Shown here: in pieces, positions 53,050 through 63,044 of the stretch
Layout of the letters: every line of letters starts with the position of its first letter
How positions within the stretch are numbered: the first letter of the stretch is position 1
NCBI RefSeq assembly: GCF_933509905.1
Contig: NZ_OW150024.1
Span: 670,001-734,000 of the forward strand
Length of the DNA: 64,000 nt
Direction of reading: 5' to 3'
Source of the DNA: Trichlorobacter ammonificans
Lineage (GTDB): Bacteria; Desulfobacterota; Desulfuromonadia; Geobacterales; Pseudopelobacteraceae
Notes under the pieces: model-generated
Told to the model about the DNA's origin: nothing
Seen by the model: the letters and a program-made list of their open reading frames with translations, nothing else
The model's database searches: none
Position numbers and translations under genes: made by a program

Positions 53050-54036
53050 CTACGCATCCTCCAGGTAATGGTGGCAGTTTTCCTGATAATAGGCGACGGT
53101 ATCGGCCAGCCCCCGCTCCAGGGATATCTGCGGCGACCAGCCGGTTGCCGCCCTGAACTTGTCTGAATTACCCCAGAAACTGCCGATGTCGATCTTTTTG
53201 CGCTCGTCCGGAAAAGGGATTTTTTCCACGCTGCCCCGACCGCTGGCGGCGATAAGCTGTTCCGCCACCTCATACAACGCGGCCTTCTCGCCACTCAGGT
53301 TGAAGTAGTCGCCATAACAGCAGGGAGTTCGGGCCGCCAGCAGAAAGGCCTCCACGACATCATCCACATGGTTGAAGTCGCGCACCTGATCGCCGCCGCC
53401 GAAAAGTTGCAGGGGGCTGCCAGTGACGGCGCGGTTCATGAACCAGCCGATGAACCCCTGGCGGGCATTCCGGATCAGTTGGCGGGGGCCGTAGGTGTTG
53501 GTCAGACGCAGCGAGACGGTTCTCATGCCGTGCACCCGGCTGTACAGGGTGTGGTACTGCTCGCCGGCCAGTTTGTTGATGCCGTTGACATCGGGAGGAT
53601 TGATCGGGTGGCGCTCATCTACCGGCAGGTACTCCGGCGTACCGTAAAACTGGCGGGTGCTGGCGTAGACGATAACCGCGCCGGGGTTGTGGTGCCGACA
53701 GGCCTCCAGCAGCACCAGTTGCGCCTTGACGTTGATCTCCATGTCCATCAGCGGCTCGTGCATGCTGTCCTGGTGGCTTACCTGGCCGGCCAGGTTGAAA
53801 ATGTAATCCTTGCCCCTGATCAGGTAGCCCAGGCTGTGGCTGTCGCGCATGTCGGAAAAATTAACGGCGATCTGCCCCCTGACCGGCTCCAGGTTAAACA
53901 GGTTGCCGCCGTAGCCCGGCAGCATGGAGTCCATGACCGTAACCCTGGCTCCCAGCCCGGCCAGGCGGATGGCGAGATTACTGCCGATAAAGCCGGCTCC
54001 GCCGGTTATCAGGATCTGAGCGTCAGCGAAGGACAT
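53050..54036 (-). CDS. NAD-dependent epimerase/dehydratase with altered catalytic Tyr
   Basis: The 328-residue SDR protein has the Rossmann start ILITGGAGFIGSNLAIRL and VIVYASTRQFYG (Ser/Thr). The expected Y-x3-K is replaced by N-x3-K in PPDVNGINKLAGEQYH. Later RLTNTYGPRQLIRNARQGFIGWFMNRA and LFGGGDQVRDFNHVDDVVEAF are typical of sugar-nucleotide modifying SDRs. It overlaps the next gene upstream by 14 bp. The reaction is unknown. Confidence 0.85.
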   Translation of the reverse strand: MSFADAQILITGGAGFIGSNLAIRLAGLGARVTVMDSMLPGYGGNLFNLEPVRGQIAVNFSDMRDSHSLGYLIRGKDYIFNLAGQVSHQDSMHEPLMDMEINVKAQLVLLEACRHHNPGAVIVYASTRQFYGTPEYLPVDERHPINPPDVNGINKLAGEQYHTLYSRVHGMRTVSLRLTNTYGPRQLIRNARQGFIGWFMNRAVTGSPLQLFGGGDQVRDFNHVDDVVEAFLLAARTPCCYGDYFNLSGEKAALYEVAEQLIAASGRGSVEKIPFPDERKKIDIGSFWGNSDKFRAATGWSPQISLERGLADTVAYYQENCHHYLEDA

Positions 54037-54964
54037 GGTGTTTTCCTTTCAGGCGATGTTCCAGGCGTTTCCAGGGGGCAAGCCGCTTGCGCGGTTCCGT
54101 CGACAGGCCGCGGCTGAAGTCGGGGAAGAGGGCGCGTACCTCGCGCAGGCTGTTCCGGAGGGCGGCCATATAGGGGCGGTAGAGGTGATCCACGGCTCCG
54201 CGCGAAATACGGTAGCGATCAAGCAGGAAAACGTCGTCCGCGCACCAGGTCAGGTTGTGGAAATGGTAAAATACCACCGGTTCGCCGTTTACCGACGGCC
54301 CTGGGCCAATCCGGTACTGCTGGACATTCCAAGGGGCCACCCCGCCGCCGGTATGCTGAAGCACATGGACGCCGGAAAACCGCTCCGTCCAGTCGTCCAG
54401 GTATTTCTGGTCGCCGAATTTACCATCTTCATGACGGTTGAAGCACCATTCCAGGGTCCGGTCGCACCACCAGTCCAGCGTTGTCAGGCCGCGCGGGTCG
54501 GCCACGAAGGTCATGAACTGCACGCAGTAACGGCCGCTGGCAGCGGACTGGTCGTAGCGGGGAGTGTAGCGGTGCTCAGTCAGCAGGACCGAAGCTTCTG
54601 CCCGCTGAAATTCGTCCAACAGCAGCGCGGGAGTCTGAAAAAAGAACAGGTCGGCGTCAAGGTAGGTGACCGCCGGCAGGGAGAAACGGGTGAGGGCGTC
54701 GCGGATGGTATGGGCGGTACAGGTCCAGCAGTATTCGCCGCGGCTGCGGTTCGGCTTGACCGCCAACAGCTCAGGGGTCTCGAACTCCTCAAGAGATACC
54801 GGTACCAGTCCGGGCAGGGCCAGGCGGCTCAACATGGTGTGAGCCTCTTTGTCAAAGCAGTAGACATAGAGTGTTGCGGCTTCGCTGTGCGTACGGAGCG
54901 AGTGATAGAGTGCCAGACCGCGGGTTAGGTAGTTGGCGTCGAAAAGCGTGCAGAATGTAAGCAC
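54023..54964 (-). CDS. Putative GT-A glycosyltransferase (GT8-like)
   Basis: The 313-residue protein begins FCTLFDANYLTRGLALYHSL, has the metal motif VTYLDADLFFFQTP and a WNVQQYRI segment. This resembles GT8 and related nucleotide-diphospho-sugar transferases. It starts with GTG, preceded by GGAGG at 11 nt. The C-terminus is basic (KRLAPWKRLEHRLKGKHH). Substrate unknown. Confidence 0.72.
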   Translation of the reverse strand: MLTFCTLFDANYLTRGLALYHSLRTHSEAATLYVYCFDKEAHTMLSRLALPGLVPVSLEEFETPELLAVKPNRSRGEYCWTCTAHTIRDALTRFSLPAVTYLDADLFFFQTPALLLDEFQRAEASVLLTEHRYTPRYDQSAASGRYCVQFMTFVADPRGLTTLDWWCDRTLEWCFNRHEDGKFGDQKYLDDWTERFSGVHVLQHTGGGVAPWNVQQYRIGPGPSVNGEPVVFYHFHNLTWCADDVFLLDRYRISRGAVDHLYRPYMAALRNSLREVRALFPDFSRGLSTEPRKRLAPWKRLEHRLKGKHHVLR

Positions 54965-55063
54965 AGTTTCATTTCCCTCCGGGGATTGAGAGACTACAGG
55001 GTGCAGGTAGTAGGAAAAACACGGATACAGCCATGTAGGTACCTGCCTGCGTGCGGTGCGACT

Positions 55064-55990
55064 CTAGCCGAGCATACGGTTAATCCGCTTGAGGATACTA
55101 TTTTTCTGGCGCTGCCAGAAACCAGGTCTGATGCTCCTGAAAAAATTTCGAAATGCGATGAATGCCTGGCCACACTCGTGGACCGTTATCCGTTTCATAG
55201 CGATAGGAGTTGCGGATAACTCTACATCAAATCGGGTGTCAAGGCCACAATGTGTTCCGGAATCATCAAATCCTACGTTTTTGACGAGTGAGCGGCCGGG
55301 GTAGAGCGTCAGCTTGTTGGCCAGAAAAGCCGAAGCATACCAGCGTACCGCCCACGAAGAATTCTTACCAAGGACCTGAGCTTCAAGCATTTTGACGTAT
55401 GGATAGGAGTTTTCGAAATTAAACTGCCTTTCGAGCTTCCGCTGACGCAGTTCCTGCAGCAGAAGCGCACCATCAGGTTGGAAAACATCCCATCCCCGCT
55501 TCCAGGTGGCCCATGCCCAGCAATCTGCCCCACGAATGAAAAAAAGCTCCGGTACTTGGTCTTTCAGGGGATATACGTAGCCATGAATGGAAATGACCAG
55601 CTCTTCATCTCGATAGATTTCCAGCGCCTCATTCATGTACTGCAAAAAATAGGGAGAGGTCACCAAATCGTCTTCCAGCACAATGATTTTGCCGAAACGG
55701 GCGACAATGTCGGTAACACCACTGATAATCGAGTCCGCCAGCCCCAGATTTTTTGTGCGTTCAATAAGGGTGAGTTTTTTGAAGCCACTGACGGTATGAA
55801 GATAGGAGCGGACCTGGGCAACGGTAGCGCAGTCCGTTTCGGAGCGCGGAGCATCAGAAAACACAAACAGCTCGCTTGACGAAGCAAGCGGGTTGGCACG
55901 CAGGGCCTCCACCGTCTGTCGTGTGTGGTACGGCCGGTTGTAGACGAACAGGGCGATAGGAGCAGGGGTATATGGAGCCTGGTCGCTCAT
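55064..55990 (-). CDS. Putative glycosyltransferase (GNT-I-like GT-A fold)
   Basis: The 308-residue protein starts APIALFVYNRPYHTRQTVEALRANP and has the metal motif IIVLEDDLVTSPYFLQYMNEAL with a later ADCWAWATWKRGW. The arrangement EDD with a surrounding hydrophobic strand recalls GT13-like and related families. It is separated from the previous gene by 99 nt. Donor unknown. Confidence 0.75.
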   Translation of the reverse strand: MSDQAPYTPAPIALFVYNRPYHTRQTVEALRANPLASSSELFVFSDAPRSETDCATVAQVRSYLHTVSGFKKLTLIERTKNLGLADSIISGVTDIVARFGKIIVLEDDLVTSPYFLQYMNEALEIYRDEELVISIHGYVYPLKDQVPELFFIRGADCWAWATWKRGWDVFQPDGALLLQELRQRKLERQFNFENSYPYVKMLEAQVLGKNSSWAVRWYASAFLANKLTLYPGRSLVKNVGFDDSGTHCGLDTRFDVELSATPIAMKRITVHECGQAFIAFRNFFRSIRPGFWQRQKNSILKRINRMLG

Positions 55991-56071
55991 ATGAGTAGGT
56001 TCAGTGATCCGGATGGCAGGTATACACTGCGCACAGTGAAAAGCGCCCGGTTGCCTCTTGCATGAAAAACA

Positions 56072-57049
56072 TCACCAGTAACACCCCTTTTCCACCTTGG
56101 CTGCCCCTGCGGGCGTTTCGCTGGGAAGCGGCCGAGTCCAGTGTTCATTGTAGTATTTCGTGGCATGCTCAGAGGTGTCCCATCGTTTTCCCATAATTCC
56201 GAAAAGTAACTGCAGGGTGCCGCCCATATGAATCGCCTGCTTGCCCAGGCTTTTTACGTAGGCTGCGAGCGGTAGGCCATAGGCACCAGCCCCGATCAGA
56301 GCAATGTCAAAGTCCGTGTCGGCAATGGCGTTCTGCATGGCTCCGAGGGCCTCGAACCAGTCCGCAAATTCAGTTTCAGTACCGGCGATCGATTGTACGG
56401 CCGTTATGACCTTCAGGTCGAACTGCGGCAGAATGGAGGTGCCGGGATAAAGCAGTGACCGCTTCTGGTATTGGTTTCGTATTGAGCAGCCGTACGGGTG
56501 GATAACCAGAACTTTCCTGTTTTCCAGAAATGAGCTCCAGGGAAGGTCAACGTGAAAAGGATCAATAGCTCCTAGTGTGACCAGGCTGGCAGACTGGTTG
56601 CAGAACTCCTTGACCAGATAGTCCTCCAGGTTGATATTCCATACCCCAAGGATGTCGATCAGCGCCATGTCCTCGAGCATCAATCTGCAAAAACGGTCCA
56701 GACGTTCCTCGTCTCCCGGAAAAAAGCCGGCATTATTCACCATGGCGGCGACAATTTTATCTTCATACTTTTGTTTTCCAAGAATCTGCTTGCTGAGGAA
56801 ACCGACCATGCAGCCAAGTTCTACGGAACCGAGCCTGGTGATCATGAACGGCTTGCCGGAGACGATCATATCTGAGATTAATTTGTTTCCGCGTTCCTTG
56901 TCTGCTATGGGGCGCCCGTAGTACTGTTTTCGAGTGATAGTTATCCCCAGATGGCGGGAGGCGAGCTTCAAAAACAACTTTCTGGCGCGGGCCAGCTGGA
57001 AATCGAAATACCGGGCTGCGCAATGTCCGGACAGCTTGTTTACGCTCAT
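56072..57049 (-). CDS. GT-D-fold (DUF1792-like) glycosyltransferase
   Basis: The 325-residue protein has PFMITRLGSVELGCMVGF near the N-terminus, matching the GT-D signature of an Arg/Gly/Glu motif in a loop. Later VLVIHPYGCSIRNQY, DIALIGAGAYGLPLAAYVKSLGKQAIHMGGTLQLLFGI complete the fold. GT-D enzymes transfer sugars onto glycans or glycoproteins. It overlaps the GT4 gene by 4 bp. Assignment is by motif only. Confidence 0.72.
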   Translation of the reverse strand: MSVNKLSGHCAARYFDFQLARARKLFLKLASRHLGITITRKQYYGRPIADKERGNKLISDMIVSGKPFMITRLGSVELGCMVGFLSKQILGKQKYEDKIVAAMVNNAGFFPGDEERLDRFCRLMLEDMALIDILGVWNINLEDYLVKEFCNQSASLVTLGAIDPFHVDLPWSSFLENRKVLVIHPYGCSIRNQYQKRSLLYPGTSILPQFDLKVITAVQSIAGTETEFADWFEALGAMQNAIADTDFDIALIGAGAYGLPLAAYVKSLGKQAIHMGGTLQLLFGIMGKRWDTSEHATKYYNEHWTRPLPSETPAGAAKVEKGCYW

Positions 57050-58221
57050 ACGGTCGACCTTCCGGCATGATGTTCGACGAGTTCGTCATAGATGGTGCGT
57101 ACCAGCCTGGCGTTATGGGTCACGTCGTACTGCGTCTCGACATGGGAACGGGCATTGTCGGCAAAGGTTGCAAACTCCTCTTGTCCCATGAAGTAGAAAC
57201 GTTCGATGGACGCAGCCAGTGAGGCGACATCTTTTTCGTCCGAGAGCAGGCCGGTTGTCCCGTCAATGACTTCTTCGGGGATGTCGCAATGGTTTGTCGC
57301 AATTACCGGCATACCGGTCGCCTGGGCATCCAGCAGGACAACCGGCGCCCCTCCTTCGCAGTCGCGGTCGTCCGAATAGCAACTCGGATGAATGAACACG
57401 TGGTAGTTTTCCATGAACGCATGCAACTCCGAGAAGTCAATCCTGTCGATAAATGTTATGTGGGTATTCAGCAGTTCCCCGGGAATTATACGCAGTAACT
57501 CCGCCTTGAGTCCTTCCGCATCTCCGCCAACCAGCGTCAGCGTCATGCCGGGACACGAAGAAAGCGCAGCAAGAAACGCCCTGACGGTAAAAGAATGCCC
57601 CTTCTTCGGGGTAAGACTCGCTACCTGCACCAGCTTGAGTTCGCCCGGGGATTTACGACGCCTTACAAAAGGAATCCGTCCCGTTTCGACGCCCAGTCGG
57701 GCAGTCCTTAGTTTATGCTCCGGACAACCGAGGGTCTGGAGAATTTTCATTCCGTGGTTTCCCTCACAGAGAAACAAATCGACTTCATCGAACATGGCGG
57801 CATAGCGTGCCACCCACTTGGGCTCATTGTGGGGCAGCCACTCGTAATCAAAGCCGTAAAAGGACACAACGTGGGGAACCCCGAGCTGTCGGGCCAGCTT
57901 CCGGTACTCCCATCCCACAAAGGAGAAATGAGAGTGTAGCAGGTCGACCTGCCCCGCATGCCGGCCGACATAGGCCGGATACCAGTGCCGCAGCATGCTG
58001 CGCACGAATTTGTTGTATCTTTTTTCCAGCCAGCCACCGGTGGCCGGCTCTGCGGGCCGTAGTGGGAATTCAAGATAAGTGAAGCGAGGATTGTAGAAAT
58101 TGCACTTTTCGAAACGCTTCGAGGCAATGACGCATTCCGTGTCAGGGAGGTTCGCGATCAGGTTGTAGCACCAGTTCTCTGTTGTCTTCAAATAGGTATG
58201 GAACGAGTGCAAAACCCTCAT
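57046..58221 (-). CDS. Group 1 glycosyltransferase (GT4 type)
   Basis: The 391-residue GT-B enzyme has ENWCYNLIANLP near its start, a donor-site segment LVQVASLTPKKGHSF and the EX7E region GGAPVVLLDAQATGMPVIATNHCDIPEEVIDGTTG. It overlaps the GT-D gene by 4 bp. It lies 12 nt after the acyltransferase gene. Likely adds one residue to the polysaccharide repeat. Confidence 0.9.
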   Translation of the reverse strand: MRVLHSFHTYLKTTENWCYNLIANLPDTECVIASKRFEKCNFYNPRFTYLEFPLRPAEPATGGWLEKRYNKFVRSMLRHWYPAYVGRHAGQVDLLHSHFSFVGWEYRKLARQLGVPHVVSFYGFDYEWLPHNEPKWVARYAAMFDEVDLFLCEGNHGMKILQTLGCPEHKLRTARLGVETGRIPFVRRRKSPGELKLVQVASLTPKKGHSFTVRAFLAALSSCPGMTLTLVGGDAEGLKAELLRIIPGELLNTHITFIDRIDFSELHAFMENYHVFIHPSCYSDDRDCEGGAPVVLLDAQATGMPVIATNHCDIPEEVIDGTTGLLSDEKDVASLAASIERFYFMGQEEFATFADNARSHVETQYDVTHNARLVRTIYDELVEHHAGRSTV

Positions 58222-58233
58222 ACGGTTCCGTCC

Positions 58234-58836
58234 TTACGCGACCTTCTCGAGCTTGCGCTTGCAGGCTGCAGGAACACCGGCATAGACACAGTAGGAGTTG
58301 GCGTGACCGTTCAGGAGCGCACCGGAAGCCAGCAGGGTATTCTCGCCAACCTCAGCTCCTGCAAGCAGCGTGCAGCCAAAACCGAGCCAGGCCCCCCTGC
58401 AGACTTTCACCGCGGCGCATTTTCTCGGAAAGATGGTGTTCAAAAAGACCGAGCGGTTGCAGTCCGCATGGGTGATGAAGGAGACTCGTCCCGATATGAC
58501 AGCGGTGTCCTCGATAATCACCTTGTTCGCGAGGTCAAAGTAGACAGCATCCCCGATGTAGCAGTCATTGCCGACCACAAGATTGCTGAAATCGCCGGTT
58601 GATGCCTGATCCTCAAATGCGTTGTCGATGATGATCCCGCGTTTGAATGTCGTGTGCATGCCGACCGTCGCCCCGAAAGCCCGCAGTAGCCTGATGGTAA
58701 TGGTCGGATCCGGATTGCGCAGATAAGCGACAACCGACGTGATACCGAGAAGTTTGCCGGAGCAATAGACGCGCCGGTATTCAAGCTCCGCGCAGAGCCT
58801 GCGCAGTTTTTTACGGAAGGATGCCAGTAATGGCAT
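58234..58836 (-). CDS. Left-handed beta-helix (hexapeptide) acyltransferase
   Basis: The 200-residue protein contains hexapeptide repeats from about residue 75 (VVGNDCYIGDAVYF, VIIEDTAVISGRVSFI, VKVCRGAWLGFGCTLLAGAEVGENTLLASGALL), with catalytic His in FITHADCN. It probably adds an acetyl or similar acyl group to a sugar. The ATG at 58836 has GGAGG 9 nt upstream; two earlier in-frame ATGs would sit on that site. It overlaps the aminotransferase gene by 26 bp. Confidence 0.82.
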   Translation of the reverse strand: MPLLASFRKKLRRLCAELEYRRVYCSGKLLGITSVVAYLRNPDPTITIRLLRAFGATVGMHTTFKRGIIIDNAFEDQASTGDFSNLVVGNDCYIGDAVYFDLANKVIIEDTAVISGRVSFITHADCNRSVFLNTIFPRKCAAVKVCRGAWLGFGCTLLAGAEVGENTLLASGALLNGHANSYCVYAGVPAACKRKLEKVA

Positions 58837-59977
58837 GTATGACATCCTCCACATCCTGGTCGGTGAGTTTTGCGGAAATAGGCAGACTCACGGTCTGGCG
58901 ACCGATTCTCATGGCAGCGGGATAGTCTTCCGGACGCCAGCCATAGGTGCTTTGATAATACGGATGCTCCGGGATGCTCAGGTAGTGCACGCCGACCCCG
59001 ATGTTGCTTGCCGTCATCGCATTCAAAAACTGGTCCCTGCTGATACCGCACTGTTCCTGATCGACAAGGACTGTGTAGAGGTGATACGCATGCCGAATAT
59101 CCGGCGCCACGGGCGCCGGAAGGGTGAGCGGCAGCTTGGCGAACGCTTGGTTATAACGTTGCCAGATACGTTCGCGCATACCCCAGTACTCTTCAATGCG
59201 TTTCAACTGCTGAAGTCCGATCGCTGCCTGGATATCCATCATATTGTACTTAAAACCGCACTCCTGGACATAATAGTGGCGATATCCCTCGTCCCCGAAG
59301 CGTTTCCAGGCATCCTTGCTCATGCCGTGGAGAGCCAGCATTTTCGTACGGGCGGCATCCTCCTCGTTGCGCGTGAGGACCATCCCTCCCTCGCCGGTCA
59401 CGATGTTTTTGGTGACATAGAAGCTGAAACAGCCAAAATCACCGAATGAGCCGGTTGGCTGGCCGTGATAGGTTGTTTCGATGGCATGAGCGCAATCCTC
59501 AATAACCTTCAACTTATGACGCCGGGCAATCGTCATGAGTGCGTCCATGTCGCATGGTCGTCCGGCAAAATGCACCGGAAGGATGGCACGGGTGCGGGGG
59601 GTAATGCGTCGCTCGATCTCGCTCGGTGAGATGTTCATGGTGGTCGGTTCAACGTCGGCGAGTACCGGCGTGAGTCCCGCGTGAATTATGGCGTTGACCG
59701 TAGCGCAAAACGTAAGTGGCGTCGTGATGACTTCGTCTCCCGGCTTGAGCCCGGCAACCAGCATGCTGAGATGCAGGGCTGCGGTGCATGAGTTCACGGC
59801 CACGGCATGGGACGCACGCTTGTAGGCCCTGAACTCCTCTTCAAACTGTGCAACTTTGGGGCCGGTACCAAGCCAGCCGCTCTGCATGCATGCGGATACC
59901 GCCGCGATTTCATCATCTTCGATTCGTGGTGAGCCGAAGACAAGAAACTCGTTTCTCCTGCTGTTGTCCTGCGTCAT
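58811..59977 (-). CDS. DegT/DnrJ/EryC1/StrS aminotransferase, ArnB-like
   Basis: The 388-residue PLP enzyme has FGSPRIEDDEIAAVSACMQSGWLGTGPKVAQFEEEF, CTAALHLSMLVAGL, IEDCAHAIET and the PLP-Lys in FSFYVTKNIVTGEGG. This matches ArnB/PseC-like sugar aminotransferases that transfer an amino group to a 4-keto sugar. AAGGAG precedes the ATG at 59977. It is separated from the ABC gene by 121 nt. Confidence 0.9.
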   Translation of the reverse strand: MTQDNSRRNEFLVFGSPRIEDDEIAAVSACMQSGWLGTGPKVAQFEEEFRAYKRASHAVAVNSCTAALHLSMLVAGLKPGDEVITTPLTFCATVNAIIHAGLTPVLADVEPTTMNISPSEIERRITPRTRAILPVHFAGRPCDMDALMTIARRHKLKVIEDCAHAIETTYHGQPTGSFGDFGCFSFYVTKNIVTGEGGMVLTRNEEDAARTKMLALHGMSKDAWKRFGDEGYRHYYVQECGFKYNMMDIQAAIGLQQLKRIEEYWGMRERIWQRYNQAFAKLPLTLPAPVAPDIRHAYHLYTVLVDQEQCGISRDQFLNAMTASNIGVGVHYLSIPEHPYYQSTYGWRPEDYPAAMRIGRQTVSLPISAKLTDQDVEDVIHAITGILP

Positions 59978-60098
59978 GGAAGTCTCCTTGGCGAACGACG
60001 TGTCCCCCTCCTCCTGGTTCGGCGCAGAACAAGGGGGCCTGTTGACAACAGGGCTCACCGGATGCTGCGGTGCCGACTCCTGCGGGGGAGAGACGTTG

Positions 60099-61817
60099 TC
60101 AATCCTTGAACTGCATCTCGTAAAGCCGTGTGTAAAGACCGTTTTGGGCCACAAGCTGTTTATGGGTGCCCCGCTCCACAATGCGTCCCTGGTCCATGAC
60201 CAATATCGTGTCGGCATGCAACACCGTCGAGAGGCGATGGGCGATGACAAACGTTGTCCGGTTCTTCATCAGATTTTCCAGGGCTTCCTGGACCATTTTC
60301 TCGCTTTCGGTGTCGAGCGCGCTGGTTGCTTCGTCAAGAATCAACACCGGGGCATCCTTGAGCAGTGCGCGGGCAATGCAGATTCTCTGACGCTGTCCGC
60401 CTGAAAGCCGAACCCCACGGTCGCCAATGTTCGTTTCATATCCTTCGGGCATGGCACTGATAAAGTCGTGGGCGTAGGCAGCCCGGGCAGCCTGCTCGAC
60501 CTTGTCGAGTGAGGCATCGGGGCGACCATAGCGGATATTATTGGCAATCGTGTCATTGAAGAGAATGGTTTCCTGGTCTACCAAAGAAAGCTGGCTGACC
60601 AAGTCTGAGTGGCGGATGGAGCGAACATCGTGAGAATCCAGCGTCACGACGCCGTCAGAAACATCAAAAAACCTGGCAATAAGCGATACGAGGGTGGTTT
60701 TGCCCGCGCCGGAGGGGCCGATCAGCGCGATGATTTGGCCCTTTTGCGCCACAAGGTTGATATCTTCCAGGATCGTATTGTCCGCATACTTGAAGCTGAC
60801 GTTTTTGAACTCCACAATCCCCTGCGTATGGGGCAGGGCCGTCGCATGGGGAGGGTCTACAATCTCCGGCTGGGCATCAATGATTTCAAATACCCGTTCA
60901 GCCGCACCCAGACAGCGCTGACTGTCATTGTAGGTGCTGAGAAGTTTTTTAAAAGGGGAGTAGACTAGTGCCATGGCGGTAACAAATGAGAAAAAGTCGG
61001 CCGCCGTCATCCTGCCCGACATAACCGATTTGCCGCCAAAGAAAATTACACCGGCTATGCCAAAGGATGTGATGATCTCGATAACCGGTGCTGATAGGCT
61101 ACTGTATTTGATCCCTTTTCTGAAATAGTGGTAAAAATCTTCATTTGATTTGGCGAATTTATCGATCTGGCGCTTTTCGAGACCAAATGCCTTGATTACT
61201 TTTATGCCGCTGAAGGCCTCCTGAAGAATGCTGGTTATGTCGCCCGAACGTTCCTGGCCTATCTTCGAAACACGCTTGATTTTTTTTCCGATAAGTTGTG
61301 CCGGGTATATGGTCAGTGGAATAGCCAGAAACGAGATGATCGCCAACTGCCAGTCCCGATAAAAGATCACCACCAGCAAGGAAATAACGGAGATGCCATC
61401 CCGAAAAACGCTGGTAATAATATTGCCGGCGCCATCCTGCATCACGTAAACGTCGTTGAATACTCGTGATATCAGGGAGCCTGTCTGGTGTCGCTGAAAG
61501 AACCTCAAGTCAAGGCGCAGGCAGTTACTAAAGACCTCCTTGCGTATATCATTGACAGCCAGTTGTGCGGCAGAGCGCATGAAAAATTCGTTTGCAAAGC
61601 GACATAGTCCCCTGATTGCAAATAAAATGATCACCAAAAATGGCATAAGTGAGAAAATCAGGAGGTCTTTTGCCACGAAAATTTTATTCAGTACAGGGGC
61701 TATGAAATATGCAAAGGCGCCGTCCATTGCTCCATAGGCAGTTGATGCCAGTGCGGCAATGGTTATGCGCCACCAGTACGGTTTCAAGTATTTTGTAAGT
61801 CTGATGAAATTATTCAT
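60099..61817 (-). CDS. MsbA-type ABC transporter (permease-ATPase fusion)
   Basis: The 572-residue half-transporter has six membrane helices (to about residue 320) and an ATPase domain with Walker A GPSGAGKTTLVSL, signature LSGGQRQR and Walker B VLILDEATSALD. Such proteins flip lipid-linked sugars, lipid A or O-antigen units across the inner membrane. It may export the product of this locus. Base composition is visibly lower in GC than in the window's core genes. Confidence 0.9.
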   Translation of the reverse strand: MNNFIRLTKYLKPYWWRITIAALASTAYGAMDGAFAYFIAPVLNKIFVAKDLLIFSLMPFLVIILFAIRGLCRFANEFFMRSAAQLAVNDIRKEVFSNCLRLDLRFFQRHQTGSLISRVFNDVYVMQDGAGNIITSVFRDGISVISLLVVIFYRDWQLAIISFLAIPLTIYPAQLIGKKIKRVSKIGQERSGDITSILQEAFSGIKVIKAFGLEKRQIDKFAKSNEDFYHYFRKGIKYSSLSAPVIEIITSFGIAGVIFFGGKSVMSGRMTAADFFSFVTAMALVYSPFKKLLSTYNDSQRCLGAAERVFEIIDAQPEIVDPPHATALPHTQGIVEFKNVSFKYADNTILEDINLVAQKGQIIALIGPSGAGKTTLVSLIARFFDVSDGVVTLDSHDVRSIRHSDLVSQLSLVDQETILFNDTIANNIRYGRPDASLDKVEQAARAAYAHDFISAMPEGYETNIGDRGVRLSGGQRQRICIARALLKDAPVLILDEATSALDTESEKMVQEALENLMKNRTTFVIAHRLSTVLHADTILVMDQGRIVERGTHKQLVAQNGLYTRLYEMQFKD

Positions 61818-61874
61818 AATTAATGGTTGGCACCATGCTTTTTGCCAAGCTTGGCCAACTCCCCGGTCTCTCCG

Positions 61875-62957
61875 TTACTCATTGTAGTCAAATGCCCTGT
61901 AGCCGTGCTTTTTTACCAGTTCGTCCCGCTCCGCGCTTTTCAGGTCTTCCCGCACCATCTCGGCCACCAGCTCGCGGAAGCTGATCCGGGGAGTCCAGCC
62001 CAGTTTCTCCCGTGCCTTGGTCGGGTCGCCCAGCAGGGTCTCCACCTCGGTGGGCCGGAAGTAGCGCGGGTCGACCCGCACAATGACCGCCCCGGTCTGG
62101 TCGGTGCCGGTCTCGTCAACGCCGCTTCCCTGCCAGGTGATCCGGATTCCCAGCTCTTCGGCCGCCGCATTGACGAAGTCGCGCACGCTGTGTTGCTGAC
62201 CGGTGGCGATCACCCAGTCCTCCGGCTGATCCTGCTGCATCAGCAGCCACTGCATCTCGACGTAGTCTTTCGCGTGTCCCCAGTCCCGCAGGGCATCCAG
62301 GTTGCCCAGGTACAGGCAGTCCTGCAGCCCCAGCTTGATCCGGGCCAGAGCCCGGGTGATCTTGCGGGTCACGAAGGTCTCCCCCCGCACCGGTGATTCG
62401 TGGTTGAAGAGGATGCCGTTGCAGCCGTAGATGCCGTAGGCCTCGCGGTAGTTGACGGTGATCCAGTAGGCGTACAGCTTGGCCACCGCATAGGGGGAGC
62501 GGGGATAGAAGGGGGTGGTTTCCTTCTGGGGGATCTCCTGCACCAGACCGTACAGCTCGGAGGTGGAGGCCTGGTAGAAGCGGGTTTTCTTTTCCAGCCC
62601 CAGGATGCGGATCGCCTCCAGGATACGCAAGGGGCCGATGGCATCGGCATTGGCCGTGTATTCCGGGGTCTCGAAGGAGACCGCCACGTGGGACTGGGCC
62701 GCCAGGTTGTAGATTTCGTCCGGCTGCACCGACTGGATGATCCGGATCAGGTTGGTGGAGTCGGTCATGTCGCCGTAATGGAGGATCAGACGGCGGCCGG
62801 TATCATGGGGGTCCTGGTAGAGGTGGTCGATCCGGTCGGTGTTGAAGAGCGAGGCGCGGCGTTTGATGCCGTGTACTTCATACCCCTTTTCCAGCAGCAG
62901 CTCCGCCAGGTAGGCGCCGTCCTGGCCGGTGATGCCGGTGATGAGTGCTTTTTTCAT
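61875..62957 (-). CDS. gmd: GDP-mannose 4,6-dehydratase
   Basis: Gmd converts GDP-mannose to GDP-4-keto-6-deoxymannose. The 360-residue SDR enzyme has [31 protein letters not shown], the Thr/Ser site [12 protein letters not shown]-x3-K in [12 protein letters not shown], and [10 protein letters not shown]. The product can lead to rhamnose, fucose or perosamine. The DegT aminotransferases nearby would suit a perosamine-type sugar, an inference. GGAGACACCTC precedes the ATG. Confidence 0.95.
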   Translation of the reverse strand: MKKALITGITGQDGAYLAELLLEKGYEVHGIKRRASLFNTDRIDHLYQDPHDTGRRLILHYGDMTDSTNLIRIIQSVQPDEIYNLAAQSHVAVSFETPEYTANADAIGPLRILEAIRILGLEKKTRFYQASTSELYGLVQEIPQKETTPFYPRSPYAVAKLYAYWITVNYREAYGIYGCNGILFNHESPVRGETFVTRKITRALARIKLGLQDCLYLGNLDALRDWGHAKDYVEMQWLLMQQDQPEDWVIATGQQHSVRDFVNAAAEELGIRITWQGSGVDETGTDQTGAVIVRVDPRYFRPTEVETLLGDPTKAREKLGWTPRISFRELVAEMVREDLKSAERDELVKKHGYRAFDYNE

Positions 62958-63044
62958 GAGGTGTCTCCCGCTTCAGTTGGCGTTCTTTTCGCCAAAATTA
63001 AACCATCCTACTTGAGCCTCCCCGGCAGGTCAATGCCCGATCGT

